Source of the DNA: Flavobacteriales bacterium
Lineage (GTDB): Bacteria > Bacteroidota > Bacteroidia > Flavobacteriales_F > PHOS-HE28
Length of the DNA stretch: 64,000 nucleotides
Assembly: GCA_016721005.1 (NCBI GenBank)
Contig: JADKJM010000018.1
Span: forward strand, 1-64,000
Reading direction: 5' to 3'
Positions 9,801 to 19,131 of this stretch are shown piece after piece. The notes beneath the pieces are model-generated. The model was not told the origin of the DNA. It saw only the letters and a list, made by a program, of their open reading frames with translations, and did no database searches. Numbering within the stretch: the stretch's first letter is position 1; each line of letters starts with the position of its first letter. Position numbers and translations under genes: made by a program.

Positions 9801-12453
9801 ATGCGTACCCATTTTTTGGCTTCGTTGATCGGGCTGTGCTCATCTGTTTGCGGCGTTTGTCAACCAGCGGTAATCGCATGGCAGCAATGCCATGGCGGCT
9901 CATTGCAAGAGGAGCCATGGGGCTTCGAGCATACTGCCGACGGAGGCTATGTGATGGTCGGGCAAACGCAGTCGAATGATCTTGAGGTCAGCGGGAACCA
10001 TGGTGGCTGGGATGTTTGGGTGGTCAAGTTCGATGCTGATCTTGGGTTGCAATGGCAACAGTGCTATGGTGGGTCGCTCCACGACCTTGGAAGGTCTATT
10101 CAACAAACCAGCGATGGAGGATACATAGTGGCAGGTTTGACCTTCTCAAACGATGGGGACGTTTCGGGCAGCCATGGGCTAGGTGATTTTTGGATCATCA
10201 AGTTGGACAACTCCGGAACATTGGAATGGCAGCGGTGCTTGGGTGGAAGCGCTCTTGATGTAGGCGAGCAGGTCGAGCAAACGATCGATGGTGGATACAT
10301 CGTTACCGGTCAAACAAGATCATTTGATGGCGATGTGGTTGGAATTCACTCAGCGCTTTCGGATGCTTGGGTTGTCAAGCTTGATGCGGATGGCAATTTG
10401 GAATGGAAAAGGTGCTTGGGGGGCACGGGTCAAGAACTGTTTGTCTCCATACATCAATTCGCCGATGGTACGTACGTGCTGACATCCGCGACCAGCTCCA
10501 ATGATGGTGATCTTTCCCCTGGCCCAGTGGGAGCTTTGGAAACGTGGTTCGTCAGGCTCGACCAGACAGGTGGTATTACTTGGCAAACCAGAATTGACGG
10601 ACATGGTGGGCCGAGCGATCGCCCATCGATCAACGCAACGAGCGACGGCGGATATGTTCTTGTCGGCCAAACAAGCTGCTGTCTGCCGAACTATCACCCC
10701 GGCTCAGGAGGAACCACCCCGCCAGATTATTGGATCGCCAAGGTCGATCAGAACGGACAACTTCAATGGGAAAAGTGTTATGGAGGTACGGGCTCGGATC
10801 AAGCAAGGTCTGTGCAACAAACCAGCGATGGGGGTTACTTGGTTATCGGTCAGGCTGCGTCCACAGATGGTGATGTGGTGGGCAGCTTTGGCGTGGACCC
10901 AGGTGACTGGTGGGTGATCAAGCTGGATGCGACCGGCGAACTGCAATGGCAGAAGTGCATGGGTGGCACAGCGTGGGACTTCGGTATCGGGCTGCTGTTG
11001 ACAAGTGAAGGCGAGTATCTCTGTACAGGTTACACCTTCTCGACAGATGGAGACGTTGCTTGCAGTGCGGGAACGGGTGATTGTTGGATCGTGAAATTGA
11101 CGGATAATTTCAACGGCATCTACGGTAGGGTGTTCATAGACCTCAACAGCAATTCTATCCAAGACCTTGGGGAAATAGGGGTGCAGCACCTCACCGTACA
11201 TGAAGCCAACACGGGGCGCATCGGATTCTCGGATCAAATGGGCGATTATGACCTAAGCGTTCTCCAGTCAGGCTCCTTCTCGGTCTTACCAGCTGGTGTG
11301 CAGCATTTCAACTCGGCCCCAAACTCCCAAGCAGTTGTGTTCACTGGTCTGCCTGAAAGCATGGAAAATGTGGACTTTGCCTTCCAACCTAACGGGTCCG
11401 TAACTGACCTATCCGTTGCGATCAGTCCCACTACACTCTTCAGGCCTGGCCAGATGGCGCACTATGTTCTAAGCTATGAGAACGCTGGCAACAATGTTCT
11501 AACGCCAACCCTTGTGTTTCGGCAAGGAACAGACTTGACCTACTGGTCGGCTTCCGTCGCCCCGACCACCATCACAACGGATTCTGTTACGTGGGCCCTT
11601 CCTTCTTTGGCACCGTTCGAGAACGGACAGATCGATGTGCAGGTCTACGTGAGTACATCAGCGTTTTTAGGTGAACAGATCAGTTCTTCAGCCATGATCT
11701 TTCCTGTGCTGGGCGATGTTGTACCGGATGATAACGCATCGACTTGGACCATCACGGTTGCAGCTTCCTTGGACCCGAATGTTGTTCTTGTGGATAAGGC
11801 TACGATCTCCAGTGATGATGTTGTAGATGGAACGCCCTTGGACTACGTTATCCAGTTCCAGAACACGGGAACGGATACGGCCTTCACGGTATTGATCAAG
11901 AATCCGTTACCGCTTTACGTGGATCCAGTTTCGTTGGAGTTTGTTACGGCTTCACACGCGGTGGAATTGAACTTTAACAACGACACTAGGGAGATGCTAT
12001 TCTTGTTCAACAACATCCTCCTACCGGATTCGAACACCAATGAAGCTGGCAGCCATGGCTTTGCACGATACCGTGTGAAGCCACTTACTTCTCTGACGTT
12101 GGGCGATTCCATTTCTGAACCATGCCTCCATCTACTTTGATTACAACGCGCCTGTTGTCACAAACACCGCTTATACAGTGGTGGAAGAGCCGTCAGGCTT
12201 ACCTCGCGAGTCAGTGAGCAGAAATTTCTAGTATACCCCCCAATCCAGCGATGGGAAGTTGACAGCCAAATTTTCACGTGCAACTCAGAACGCTCAACTA
12301 ACAGTTGCCGACCCTCTTGGTCACATACTCCTCTCTGAGCGGATAACAGGTCGTGAGTTCACCCTTGACCTAACGTCGGCGCCGAGAGGTGTCTACTTCG
12401 TTTCCTTAAGGGATGTCACCGGCGTTGCTATAGAGCGGTTCATATTGCAATAG
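9801..12453 (+). pseudogene. T9SS-type repeat protein with DUF7619-like region, frameshifted near the C-terminus
   Basis: A secreted protein of about 880 residues. The signal peptide (MRTHFLASLIGLCSSVCGVC) starts at the ATG at 9801. Residues 20 to about 430 hold seven repeats of about 60 residues built on the pattern QTSDGGYIVAG...DGDVSG...DFWIIKLD..G.L.WQ.C.GG, a beta-propeller-like arrangement. An SdrD/CNA-B-like segment (VFIDLNSNSIQDLGE) follows, then a DUF11/DUF7619-type region ending IYFDYNAPVVTNTAY. The C-terminus has a T9SS type A sorting domain (VYPNP-type motif, then RGVYFVSLRD). The frame breaks at about 12116 and again between 12220 and 12250. It is probably exported by the PorUV system coded at 40-46 kb. 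The ligand or function is unknown. Confidence 0.75.
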
Positions 12454-12701
12454 GGCCGTTCCCTTTCTCCCTCCTATTTTGACCCGTGCAGGGTGTCCGA
12501 AGGTCGTCACCCTTGAAGGGAAACCTCCGCAGTTGGTCTCGGTCCGTGCGCGGCTCTTGCGCGTGGGCAAGGCGCGGACCCTGCGGCGCGAAGAAGTGCT
12601 GTTCATGGTCATGCATCAGGTGTTGCGCCGAGCTTCGTCCGCTTCGCTCGGTACGCGAACATCAGGAAAGGTAGTTCCTGAACCCATGACCCCAACAACA
12701 C
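12454..12701 (+). other. Non-coding stretch with several inverted repeats
   Basis: No protein is supported. Complementary pairs include GGTCCG near 12541 with CGGACC near 12576, CGAGC near 12629 with GCTCG near 12646, and GGTCATG near 12608 with CATGACC near 12684. The stretch leads into the strong hairpin at 12701-12730. It could be a structured RNA, but no known RNA family motif was recognised. Confidence 0.3.
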
Positions 12702-12730
12702 ACCGCCCCGGTCTTTCGATCGGGGCGGTG
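12701..12730. terminator. Bidirectional terminator hairpin
   Basis: CACCGCCCCG and its complement CGGGGCGGTG flank a short loop (GTCTTTCGAT). The hairpin lies 25 bp past the stop of the minus-strand FN3 protein and 250 bp past the plus-strand repeat protein, so it can serve both. Confidence 0.7.
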
Positions 12731-12755
12731 TTCTACGTGGTGGCCCAACGCGGCC

Positions 12756-13382
12756 TTATGGCAGCGGTGTACTGAAACCCTTGGCTGGATCGCTGAACGG
12801 GCTGGCGCCTGCGGCGCCGAGCGCGTTCACGCAGAACAATAGTGCTTTGCGGGATCCAATGCGGTGGCCTCGAAGCTGGCGCGCGATGAGAGCGCGAGCA
12901 GCGTCCATTGGCCCTCCACATCGGGGTCCGTCGGATTCACGAAGAACTGGTAGTAGTAAGCACCTTTCACGGGCTTACACCGCAGGTCTATCGATCCGGG
13001 CAATGCACCAGTGCGGGCCTCGAAGTCGGTGGGCGCATGCAGCGGACCGATGGGCTCGGGCTGCTTGCGCAGCTCGAATCCCGTGCTGAGGATCTTCAGC
13101 TCGTCGTAAAGCCGCTGTATTGAAACATACAGGGCCATGCGTACGAGCAGATGCGTCCACGGCTGCTTCGGCCTTTTGGCGTGCAGACACCTTGGCGTGG
13201 TCGCCACCGGCGGCTTCCGTGATGGCGGTCTCGAGTGCCTCGCGCCCGTTCTTCAGCTCTACGAGCGTCGGGGTGGGCGTGGGGAAATCTGCGTTCCCGT
13301 TCATCCTGGTCTCCACCAGCAGCGCCTTGGCCACCTTGTCGGTGGGGCTCAACCCGGTTATTCCGGCTCTTGCTTGACGCAT
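12756..13382 (-). pseudogene. Fibronectin type III-like hypothetical protein, frameshifted
   Basis: The reading starts MRQARAGITGLSPTDKVAKA at 13382 and continues through FPTPTPTLVELKNGREALE. The frame changes near 13150 into MALYVSIQRLYDELKILSTG and YYYQFFVNPTDPDVEGQW. It changes again near 12830 to end VNALGAAGASPFSDPAKGF at 12756. The first half is a helical region and the second an FN3-like fold, a combination I know from Bacteroidota hypothetical proteins of about 210 residues. No signal peptide is visible. The function is unknown. Both breaks look like single small indels, because the protein reads smoothly across them. Confidence 0.7.
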
Positions 13383-13730
13383 TTGGTTGTTGCGTTGCGC
13401 GGTGGCAAGGTCCGGAGGCCTTAGGAGCTCCTGGCCGGGTCGCTGATCGGCTCCCGGACCTTCCATCGCTGGTTGCGTAGCGGTTGTCGCGTACCGATGA
13501 CAAGTCGGCTTTCATCAGCAATAACGCGAGGTTGCGAAGAGGGTTGCCTGAAATACCCTGTATTAACAATACTTTCCGAGGTAACGTCTTCGGAAAACGT
13601 CTGTGGACAGGTCTTTAGCCACCATTCGTTCGGCAAATGATGCCGTTGGCCGCTTATGCAACGCGTGGTCTTTGTGAGACGCCGGATGGACCGCTCCGGA
13701 TCGCTCCGGCGTGACGCAGTGCATAATGGA
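13383..13730. other. Intergenic region, no gene seen
   Basis: This is the first part of a divergent intergenic region of about 810 bp. Frames here are shadows or short. It contains one copy of a dispersed hairpin (13671-13716) and leads directly into the palindrome array. Confidence 0.45.
13671..13716. repeat. Dispersed hairpin, copy A
   Basis: The element begins TTTGTGAGACGCCGGAT and closes with TCCGGCGTGACG, so ACGCCGGA pairs with TCCGGCGT. The first 17 bases recur exactly at 47486-47502, again followed about 20 bp later by TCCGGCGT. This suggests a dispersed intergenic palindromic element. Confidence 0.55.
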
Positions 13731-14150
13731 GCGGAAACCATTCACGGTTCTGGCGCGACTTCAAATAGTCCGGCGAAAACCTTTGAAGGTTTTGGGAGAC
13801 TTCAAATAGTCCGGCGAAAACCTTTGAAGGTTTTAGGGAGACTTCAAATAGTCCGGCGAAAACCTTTGAAGGTCTTTGGGAACTTTCAAATAGTCTTGGG
13901 AAAACCTTTGAAGGTTTTGGGAAACTTCAAATAGTCCGGCGAAAACCTTTGAAGGTTTTGGGAAACTTCAAATAGTCCGGGTGGGACTTTCAATGGTCCG
14001 GGGAAAACCTTTGAAAGTCCCGTGGAAACCATTCACGGTTCCGCAGCGACTTCAAATGGTCCGGCGGAGACTTCAAATGGTCCGGCGGAAACAGTTCAAT
14101 GTCCGGCGGGAACTTTCAATGGTTGGCGGAAAACCTTCCGAAGGATCCGC
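13731..14150. repeat. Array of small palindromes (41-bp period, then degenerate)
   Basis: Five close copies of a unit of about 41 bp start at about 13758. Each has ACTTCAAATAGTCCGGCG followed by the palindrome AAAACCTTTGAAGGTTTT, which begins at 13777, 13818, 13860 (altered right arm), 13902 and 13942. From 13981 the units become degenerate but keep the theme of short palindromes (for example GACTTCAAATGGTC and GGAAACC..GGTTCC) separated by GGCG or GGGA. The array occupies the divergent region between the FN3 protein gene and gdh, so it could act as an operator cluster, or be a REP-like element. Its translation in one plus frame (13656-13934) is a low-complexity artefact. Confidence 0.85.
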
Positions 14151-14193
14151 GCTATCAACACTCGCCTTGGATAACCCGCGCCCGACCGCTCCG

Positions 14194-15462
14194 ATGCTGC
14201 CTATCCGGCCGGTTACATTCCACCGACCTGCAATGGACGTGATGCGCGATGCCCTGCAACGCTTCGAGGAGCGTGCCCCCGAGATCGTATTCAGGTGGAC
14301 CGATGCACCGACCGGTGCAAAGGGGCTGGGTGGTGATCAACAGCCTGCGCGGTGGTGCGGCCGGTGGTGGCACCCGCATGCGCAAGGGGCTGGACCGGCG
14401 TGAGGTGGAGAGCCTCGCCAAGACCATGGAGGTGAAGTTCAGCGTGTGTGGTCCGCCGATCGGTGGTGCGAAGAGCGGGATCGATTTCGACCCGACGGAC
14501 CCCCGCAAACGCGGTGTGCTGGACCGCTGGTACAAGGCCGTGATGCCCTTGTTGAAGACGTACTACGGCACCGGCGGCGACATGAACGTGGACGAGCTGC
14601 ACGGTGATCCCGATCACGGAGCAGTATGGTCTGCGGCATCCGCAGAAGGCGTGGTGAACGGACACATCGGCGTGGAGGAACCGCGAAAGACCCAAGCCAT
14701 TGAGCAGTTGCGCACGGGTGTGAGCAAGGTGGTGAACGACCTGGCCTACGTGCCCGTCGCCGGCAAATACGCCGTGGCGGATATGATCACCGGTTGGGGT
14801 GTGGCGGAAAGCGTGCGACACTACTACGCCACGTATGGCGGTTCCTTGAAAGGGAAGCGCGTGATCATACAAGGCTGGGGCAACGTGGGCCGGCAGCAGG
14901 CTATTACCTCGCCGAACAGGTGCGCGCATTGTGGGCATCATCGACCGGCATGGTGGCGCCATCCGTTCCCGAAGGATTCACCACGGAACAGGTCCGCACG
15001 TTCTTCGCGGAGAAGGACGGCAACGCCTTGCGGATGCAGGACCTGCTCCCGTTTGATGAGGTGAATGCGCGGATCTGGGATCTGGGTGCGGAGGTCTTCC
15101 TGCCCTGCGCGGCCAGTCGCTTGGTGACCCGCGACCAAGTGGACCGCATGTGCGCGAACGGTTTGGAGGTGATCAGCAGCGGAGCGAATGTTCCCTTCGC
15201 CGATCCGCAGATCTTCTACGGGCCCATCGCCGAACACGCCGACGGTCGCGTGGCGGTGATCCCGGACTTCCTCGCCAACTGCGGCATGGCGCGCGTCTTC
15301 GCCTATTGCATGCAACCCGGAAACGACCTCGGCGACAGCGCCATTTTCCAGGATGTGAGCACGTTGATCGAGGAGACCTTGCGTCGCACGCATGCCAAGA
15401 ACGATACCCGCACGCACCTGACCAGAACCGCCTTCGAGATCGCCCTCGCCCAACTCAACTGA
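14194..15462 (+). pseudogene. Glu/Leu/Phe/Val dehydrogenase, frameshifted
   Basis: Oxidative deamination of an amino acid, most likely glutamate, with NAD(P). The order is MRDALQRFEERAPEIVFRW, then WVVINSLRGGAAGGGTRMRK, KFSVCGPPIGGAKSGIDFD and YYGTGGDMNVDE. The Rossmann motif IIQGWGNVG follows at about 14865-14890. After a frame change near 14890 comes AGYYLAEQV, and then FLPCAASRLVTRDQVDRM, ISSGANVPFADP and VIPDFLANCG. Another frame change lies near 14320. The reconstructed length, about 420 residues, fits the family. The start at 14194 is the first ATG in frame; 14233 is an alternative. The palindrome array lies immediately upstream. Confidence 0.85.
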
Positions 15463-15507
15463 CAATTCCAAGCGCGATTTACGCGTTCCATAGCACACAC
15501 CCCCCAC

Positions 15508-16184
15508 ATGCTCATCGACATCTTCGCCCAGATCCAAGAGACCACCAACGCAGCGCGCGAACTGGTGGACAGCGCCGCCACCACACCCGTGGTTCCGAAA
15601 GAGACCACGCTTTCCGTGTGGGAACTCATCAAGATGGGTGGCTGGTACATCATGGGGCCGCTGGCCTTGATGTCCATCATCGCCGTGTACATCATCATCG
15701 AACGGAGCTTGGCCATCCGTCGGGCCTTGGTCGATGAAAAGGATTTCATGGCCAAACTCCGCGACATATCCACGAAGGGAAGGTGGATAGCGCGCGCAAC
15801 CTCTGCCAGACCACCAACACGCCTGTGGCGCGGATGCTGGAGAAAGGGATCAGCCGCATCGGCAAACCTCTAAGGACATCGAGGTGAGCATCGAGAACCA
15901 AGGCAAGCTGGAAGTGTATCAACTGGAGAGCGGCCTTCCCATCATCGCCACGGTCTCCGGCGCCGCACCGACGATCGGTTTCCTCGGGACGGTGGTGGGT
16001 ATGGTGGTCACCACTGAGCGGCGGTATGATGCAAGCCATGATCACCACGGTGGCGGGTCTCATCATCGGTATCCCGGCCTATGTCGGCTACAATTTGCTT
16101 GTGGCCCGTGTGACCAAGGTGGTGCAGAAGATGGAATCGCGCTCCATCGAATTCATGGATCTGCTCGACTCACCCGCCAAGTGA
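15508..16184 (+). pseudogene. exbB: ExbB/TolQ-family proton channel, frameshifted and with an internal deletion
   Basis: An inner-membrane proton channel that energises TonB-dependent transport. It starts MLIDIFAQIQETTNAARE. The first helix is WYIMGPLALMSIIAVYIIIE, followed by a cytoplasmic part (VARMLEKGISRIG), then LESGLPIIATVSGAAPTIGF and LGTVVGMVV. After GMVV the sequence jumps to LSGGMMQAMITTVAGLIIG. The roughly 15 residues normally found between these two motifs are missing around 16010-16020. Further frame changes lie near 15780, 15870 and 16020. It is the first gene of a Ton-type operon with two exbD genes and a tonB-like gene. Confidence 0.8.
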
Positions 16185-16193
16185 CCCTGACCG

Positions 16194-16589
16194 GTGGACC
16201 TCCGCAGCAGCAATAAGATCGACGCGGGCTTCAGCCTGAGCAGCATGACGGACATCGTCTTTCTGCTGCTGATCTTCTTCGTCATTATTTCCACGATGGT
16301 GAGCCCGACCACCTTGCCCGTTGATCTGCCGATCAGCGCGAACAAGACCCAGGAGAAGCCACAGGTCGGTGTGCGCATCGATGCCGACGGTCAATTCAGC
16401 GTGAATGACAAGACCGTCGATCCCTTGGACCTCGAGGGTGTATTACAGGACAGGATCAAGTCGGCAGGCGACACCCCCATCCTGGTGATGCACGTGGACC
16501 AACGCGTGCCAGCGGGTGTAACGGTCGGCGTGTTGGACATCGCCAAGCGGAACAAGTGGAAAGTGATCATCGCGACCAGACCGAAGTGA
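16194..16589 (+). CDS. exbD: ExbD/TolR family biopolymer transport protein
   Basis: 131 residues with one transmembrane helix near the N-terminus (IVFLLLIFFVIISTMV, residues 23-38) and a periplasmic domain. The upstream IDAGFSLSSMTD is typical of ExbD. The start is GTG at 16194, 9 nt after the exbB stop. It forms the TonB-energising complex with ExbB. No frameshift is present; this is the first intact gene after the damaged left part. Confidence 0.9.
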   Translation: MDLRSSNKIDAGFSLSSMTDIVFLLLIFFVIISTMVSPTTLPVDLPISANKTQEKPQVGVRIDADGQFSVNDKTVDPLDLEGVLQDRIKSAGDTPILVMHVDQRVPAGVTVGVLDIAKRNKWKVIIATRPK

Positions 16590-16592
16590 CCC

Positions 16593-17024
16593 ATGGCCAT
16601 CCGTAGTACCCATAAGGTGAGTGCCGGGTTTGCGCTGAGCAGCATGACCGATCTGGTCTTCCTGCTCTTGATCTTCTTCGTGATCGTCAGCACCATGGTG
16701 AGCCCATTCGCGCTTCCCGTGGAACTGCCCAAGGGCAAAGCGCGCCCGAGCAAGGACCAACCGAAGATCGCGGTGCGCTTGGACGCACCGGGCAGCGCCT
16801 CGCTGAATGGTGTTGCCGTTCCCTTCGATGGATTGGAACCGGCGATCACCGCTGAAATGGAACGACAAGGCACGAACAACGCCGTGATCCTTCAAGTGGC
16901 ACAGGACGTGCCTACCGGTGAAATGGTAACGGTGCTGGACATCGCCAAGCGCAACAAGTGGAAGATCGTCCTTGCATCGGCTCCGACACCGCCCGCAGCA
17001 AAACCACCAACCACACAGCCATGA
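16593..17024 (+). CDS. exbD: ExbD/TolR family biopolymer transport protein, second copy
   Basis: 143 residues, paralogous to the preceding gene. It has VSAGFALSSMTDLVFLLLIF, a membrane helix, and a similar C-terminal VLDIAKRNKWKIV. Two exbD genes in a row are common in Bacteroidota Ton operons and may form a mixed dimer. The start lies 3 nt after the first exbD stop. The stop overlaps the next start codon (ATGA at 17021-17024), which supports translational coupling. Confidence 0.9.
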   Translation: MAIRSTHKVSAGFALSSMTDLVFLLLIFFVIVSTMVSPFALPVELPKGKARPSKDQPKIAVRLDAPGSASLNGVAVPFDGLEPAITAEMERQGTNNAVILQVAQDVPTGEMVTVLDIAKRNKWKIVLASAPTPPAAKPPTTQP

Positions 17025-17791
17025 CCGCCATTGCCTTGGAGCAGCAGCGCCGCGATCGGAACTCCGGTATCGTGGTCACCGTGGTGGTACACGTCCTGCT
17101 CGCCATCCTCTTCCTGTTCATCGGCCTCAAGCAATTCGATCCGCCTCTTCAGGAGGACAGCGTGGAAGTGGCCATGGCGGATTTCGGTACGACGGACGAT
17201 GGTGGCGGCAACACGCCGGTGCAGAACCCCGGCGGGCAACCGACCACCGCGCCAGAGAGCGGCGACCCCGAAGAGGTGGCCACCGAAGAGAACAGCGAAG
17301 TGGAAGTGGTGAAGCCACCAACGCCGAAGCCGAACCCCAAGCCGGTGAAGAAACCGACCGTGGAGAAGCCGAAGGAGCCGGTGATCGACAGCCGCTTGAG
17401 CAATGCGTTGAACAACTGGAACAAACCCGGCCAAACCCCGAGCGATGGGCCATCACAGAAACCGGGCGACCCCGGCACGCCTGATGGAAAGCCCGGCGGC
17501 AGCGGCGTGATGCGTGGCAATGGGTGGGAGATCCGTGGATCCCGTGGCGCGGTTCGCGGACCTGATCTGAGCGAGCGGCCCGAACTCAGCAACGAGACCT
17601 GGGTCGAGGTGGCGATCGTGATCGACCGTGAAGGCAACGTGAAGCGGACCTATGTGAGCAATTCCGCGACCTCGGATTCCAAGATCCAGAACGTGGCACT
17701 GCGGGCGGTCAAGAATATGTTGATCGTGCCCAACCCAACCGGCCCTCCCGAGCAGGTACAATACGTGCGGCTCACGTTCAGACCCAGCTAG
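17021..17791 (+). CDS. TonB-like energy transducer protein
   Basis: 256 residues. One N-terminal transmembrane helix (VVTVVVHVLLAILFLFIGL) is followed by an acidic stretch. A proline/lysine-rich linker (PKPNPKPVKKPTVEKPKEP) leads to a glycine-rich region. The C-terminal domain has VEVAIVIDREGNVKRTYVSN and ALRAVKNM, the usual TonB_C-like pattern. It should transmit ExbB/ExbD energy to outer-membrane receptors. The ATG at 17021 is chosen because it overlaps the exbD stop; the upstream in-frame ATG at 16958 lies inside exbD. The linker is shorter than in enteric TonB. Confidence 0.82.
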   Translation: MTAIALEQQRRDRNSGIVVTVVVHVLLAILFLFIGLKQFDPPLQEDSVEVAMADFGTTDDGGGNTPVQNPGGQPTTAPESGDPEEVATEENSEVEVVKPPTPKPNPKPVKKPTVEKPKEPVIDSRLSNALNNWNKPGQTPSDGPSQKPGDPGTPDGKPGGSGVMRGNGWEIRGSRGAVRGPDLSERPELSNETWVEVAIVIDREGNVKRTYVSNSATSDSKIQNVALRAVKNMLIVPNPTGPPEQVQYVRLTFRPS

Positions 17792-17795
17792 GTCC

Positions 17796-19013
17796 ATGAC
17801 CTACCTCGAAACGCTGGCGTACCTCTACGCTCAGCTACCGATGTTCCAGCGCGTTGGGGCAGCGGCCTATAAAGCCGACCTGAGCAACACGCACGCACTG
17901 ATGGACCTCTTGGGCCATCCGGAACAGGGACTACGGTGTGTGCATGTCGCCGGCACCAACGGAAAAGGAAGTACTTGCCACCTCTTGGCGAGTGTTCTGC
18001 AAGAGGCCGGATACAAGGTCGGGTTGCACACCTCACCGCACTTGAAGGACTTCCGGGAACGGTGTCGCGTCAACGGCGAAATGATCACAGAAGGTGATGT
18101 CGTGCGCTTCGTGGAGGAATACCGCGCCGGTTTCGATCCCGTCCAAGCATCGTTCTTTGAGTGGACCGTGGCCCTCGCATTCTGGTGGTTCCGCGAAGAA
18201 CAGGTTGATATCGCCATCGTGGAGACCGGCATGGGAGGTCGCTTGGACAGCACCAATGTGGTCACCCCTGACGTGAGCGTGATCACCAACATCGGCTGGG
18301 ACCATATGCAATTCCTCGGCGACACGTTGGAAGCGATCGCCACTGAGAAGGCGGGGATCATCAAGCCCGGTGTCCCGGTGGTGATCGGTCGTGCGGATGG
18401 TGCTGTCCGGGATGTCTTTCTGCGTACCGCAGCAACGAACGCTTCACCGATCACATTCCCCGACCCGCAGGAACCCCTTCCCTTCCGCACTCCGCTGGCA
18501 GGAGCGCACCAAGCGGAAAATGCTCGGACCGTGGTTTCCGCATTGGAACAACTGCGCAACAAAGGATGGCGGATCAGTGATCAGGCCATCGCTGCGGGAT
18601 TTACGAATGTGGTGAAGAACACGGGTATCCTGGGACGATGGCAGACACTCTCCCAAGAGCCCACCACCATTTGCGATGTGGCCCATAACGTGGACGGCAT
18701 CCGCGTGGTGAATGAACTGTTGGGCCATTACGTTTTCGATCGTCTTCATATCGTGCTAGGCATGGTCAACGACAAGGATCTCTCCTCCGTGTTGAAGGAA
18801 CTTCCCGGAGAAGGGACCTATTATTTCTGCAAGGCGGACATTCCGCGCGGGCTGGACGTTGATCGGCTGCGATCGGCTGCATCCGAGGCCGGGCTTGGTG
18901 GCAACTCCTATCCATCGGTCCGGGTCGCGCTCGAGGCGGCTCAGGCTGTAGCTGAAAGGTCCGATCTGATCCTTATCACCGGAAGTGTCTTTGTCGTCGC
19001 TGAGGTTTTGTGA
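17796..19013 (+). CDS. folC: Bifunctional folylpolyglutamate synthase / dihydrofolate synthase
   Basis: 405 residues. A Mur-ligase-type ATPase that adds glutamate to dihydropteroate and to folates. The P-loop is VAGTNGKGSTCHLL (about residue 50). Further family motifs are GLHTSPHLKDFRER, DIAIVETGMGGRLDSTNVV, NIGWDHMQFLG and the C-terminal TTICDVAHNVDGI. The length is typical. The start lies 4 nt after the tonB-like stop, so it probably belongs to the same transcript. The tRNA promoter begins within a few bases of its stop. Confidence 0.93.
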   Translation: MTYLETLAYLYAQLPMFQRVGAAAYKADLSNTHALMDLLGHPEQGLRCVHVAGTNGKGSTCHLLASVLQEAGYKVGLHTSPHLKDFRERCRVNGEMITEGDVVRFVEEYRAGFDPVQASFFEWTVALAFWWFREEQVDIAIVETGMGGRLDSTNVVTPDVSVITNIGWDHMQFLGDTLEAIATEKAGIIKPGVPVVIGRADGAVRDVFLRTAATNASPITFPDPQEPLPFRTPLAGAHQAENARTVVSALEQLRNKGWRISDQAIAAGFTNVVKNTGILGRWQTLSQEPTTICDVAHNVDGIRVVNELLGHYVFDRLHIVLGMVNDKDLSSVLKELPGEGTYYFCKADIPRGLDVDRLRSAASEAGLGGNSYPSVRVALEAAQAVAERSDLILITGSVFVVAEVL

Positions 19014-19023
19014 TCGGAAGGAA

Positions 19024-19031
19024 TACATTTG
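19024..19031 (+). promoter_or_regulatory. -7 promoter element of the tRNA-Val cluster
   Basis: TACATTTG matches TAnnTTTG exactly and ends 10 bp before the first tRNA-like unit. Transcription would start at about the unit boundary, so the three tRNA-like units should be made into RNA together with the tRNAs. Confidence 0.55.
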
Positions 19032-19041
19032 CCGCCCTTCC

Positions 19042-19131
19042 GGAGGCATAGCTCAGCTGGTTCAGAGCATCCCGCCCAACAGGCGGGAGAGTCGCTGTTC
19101 CGGTCGTGTTCTTTGGAAGTGTTTTGATAAT
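19042..19131 (+). repeat. tRNA-Val-derived tandem unit 1 (90 bp)
   Basis: The first 30 nt are identical to the 5' part of the intact tRNA-Val at 19312, covering the 5' acceptor strand and D-arm. The anticodon arm is replaced by a strong 7-bp stem, TCCCGCC-CAACA-GGCGGGA. The T-loop and the 3' acceptor strand are missing, so this cannot be a working tRNA. It differs from units 2 and 3 at a single base (CTGTTCC instead of CTGATCC). Confidence 0.85.

Noticed and set aside
13656..13934. Plus-strand protein of 92 residues with repeated RKPLKVLG units
   Set aside because: It is simply the palindrome array read as codons; the repeat length is not constant in frame and no start signal or family fits.
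13731..14150. CRISPR-like spaced repeats
   Set aside because: The period is 41 bp and the segments between palindromes are themselves conserved, so there are no unique spacers. No cas genes are nearby.
16958..17020. Longer N-terminus of the tonB-like gene
   Set aside because: These codons lie inside exbD; the ATG at 17021 overlaps the exbD stop and gives a normal cytoplasmic tail before the membrane helix.
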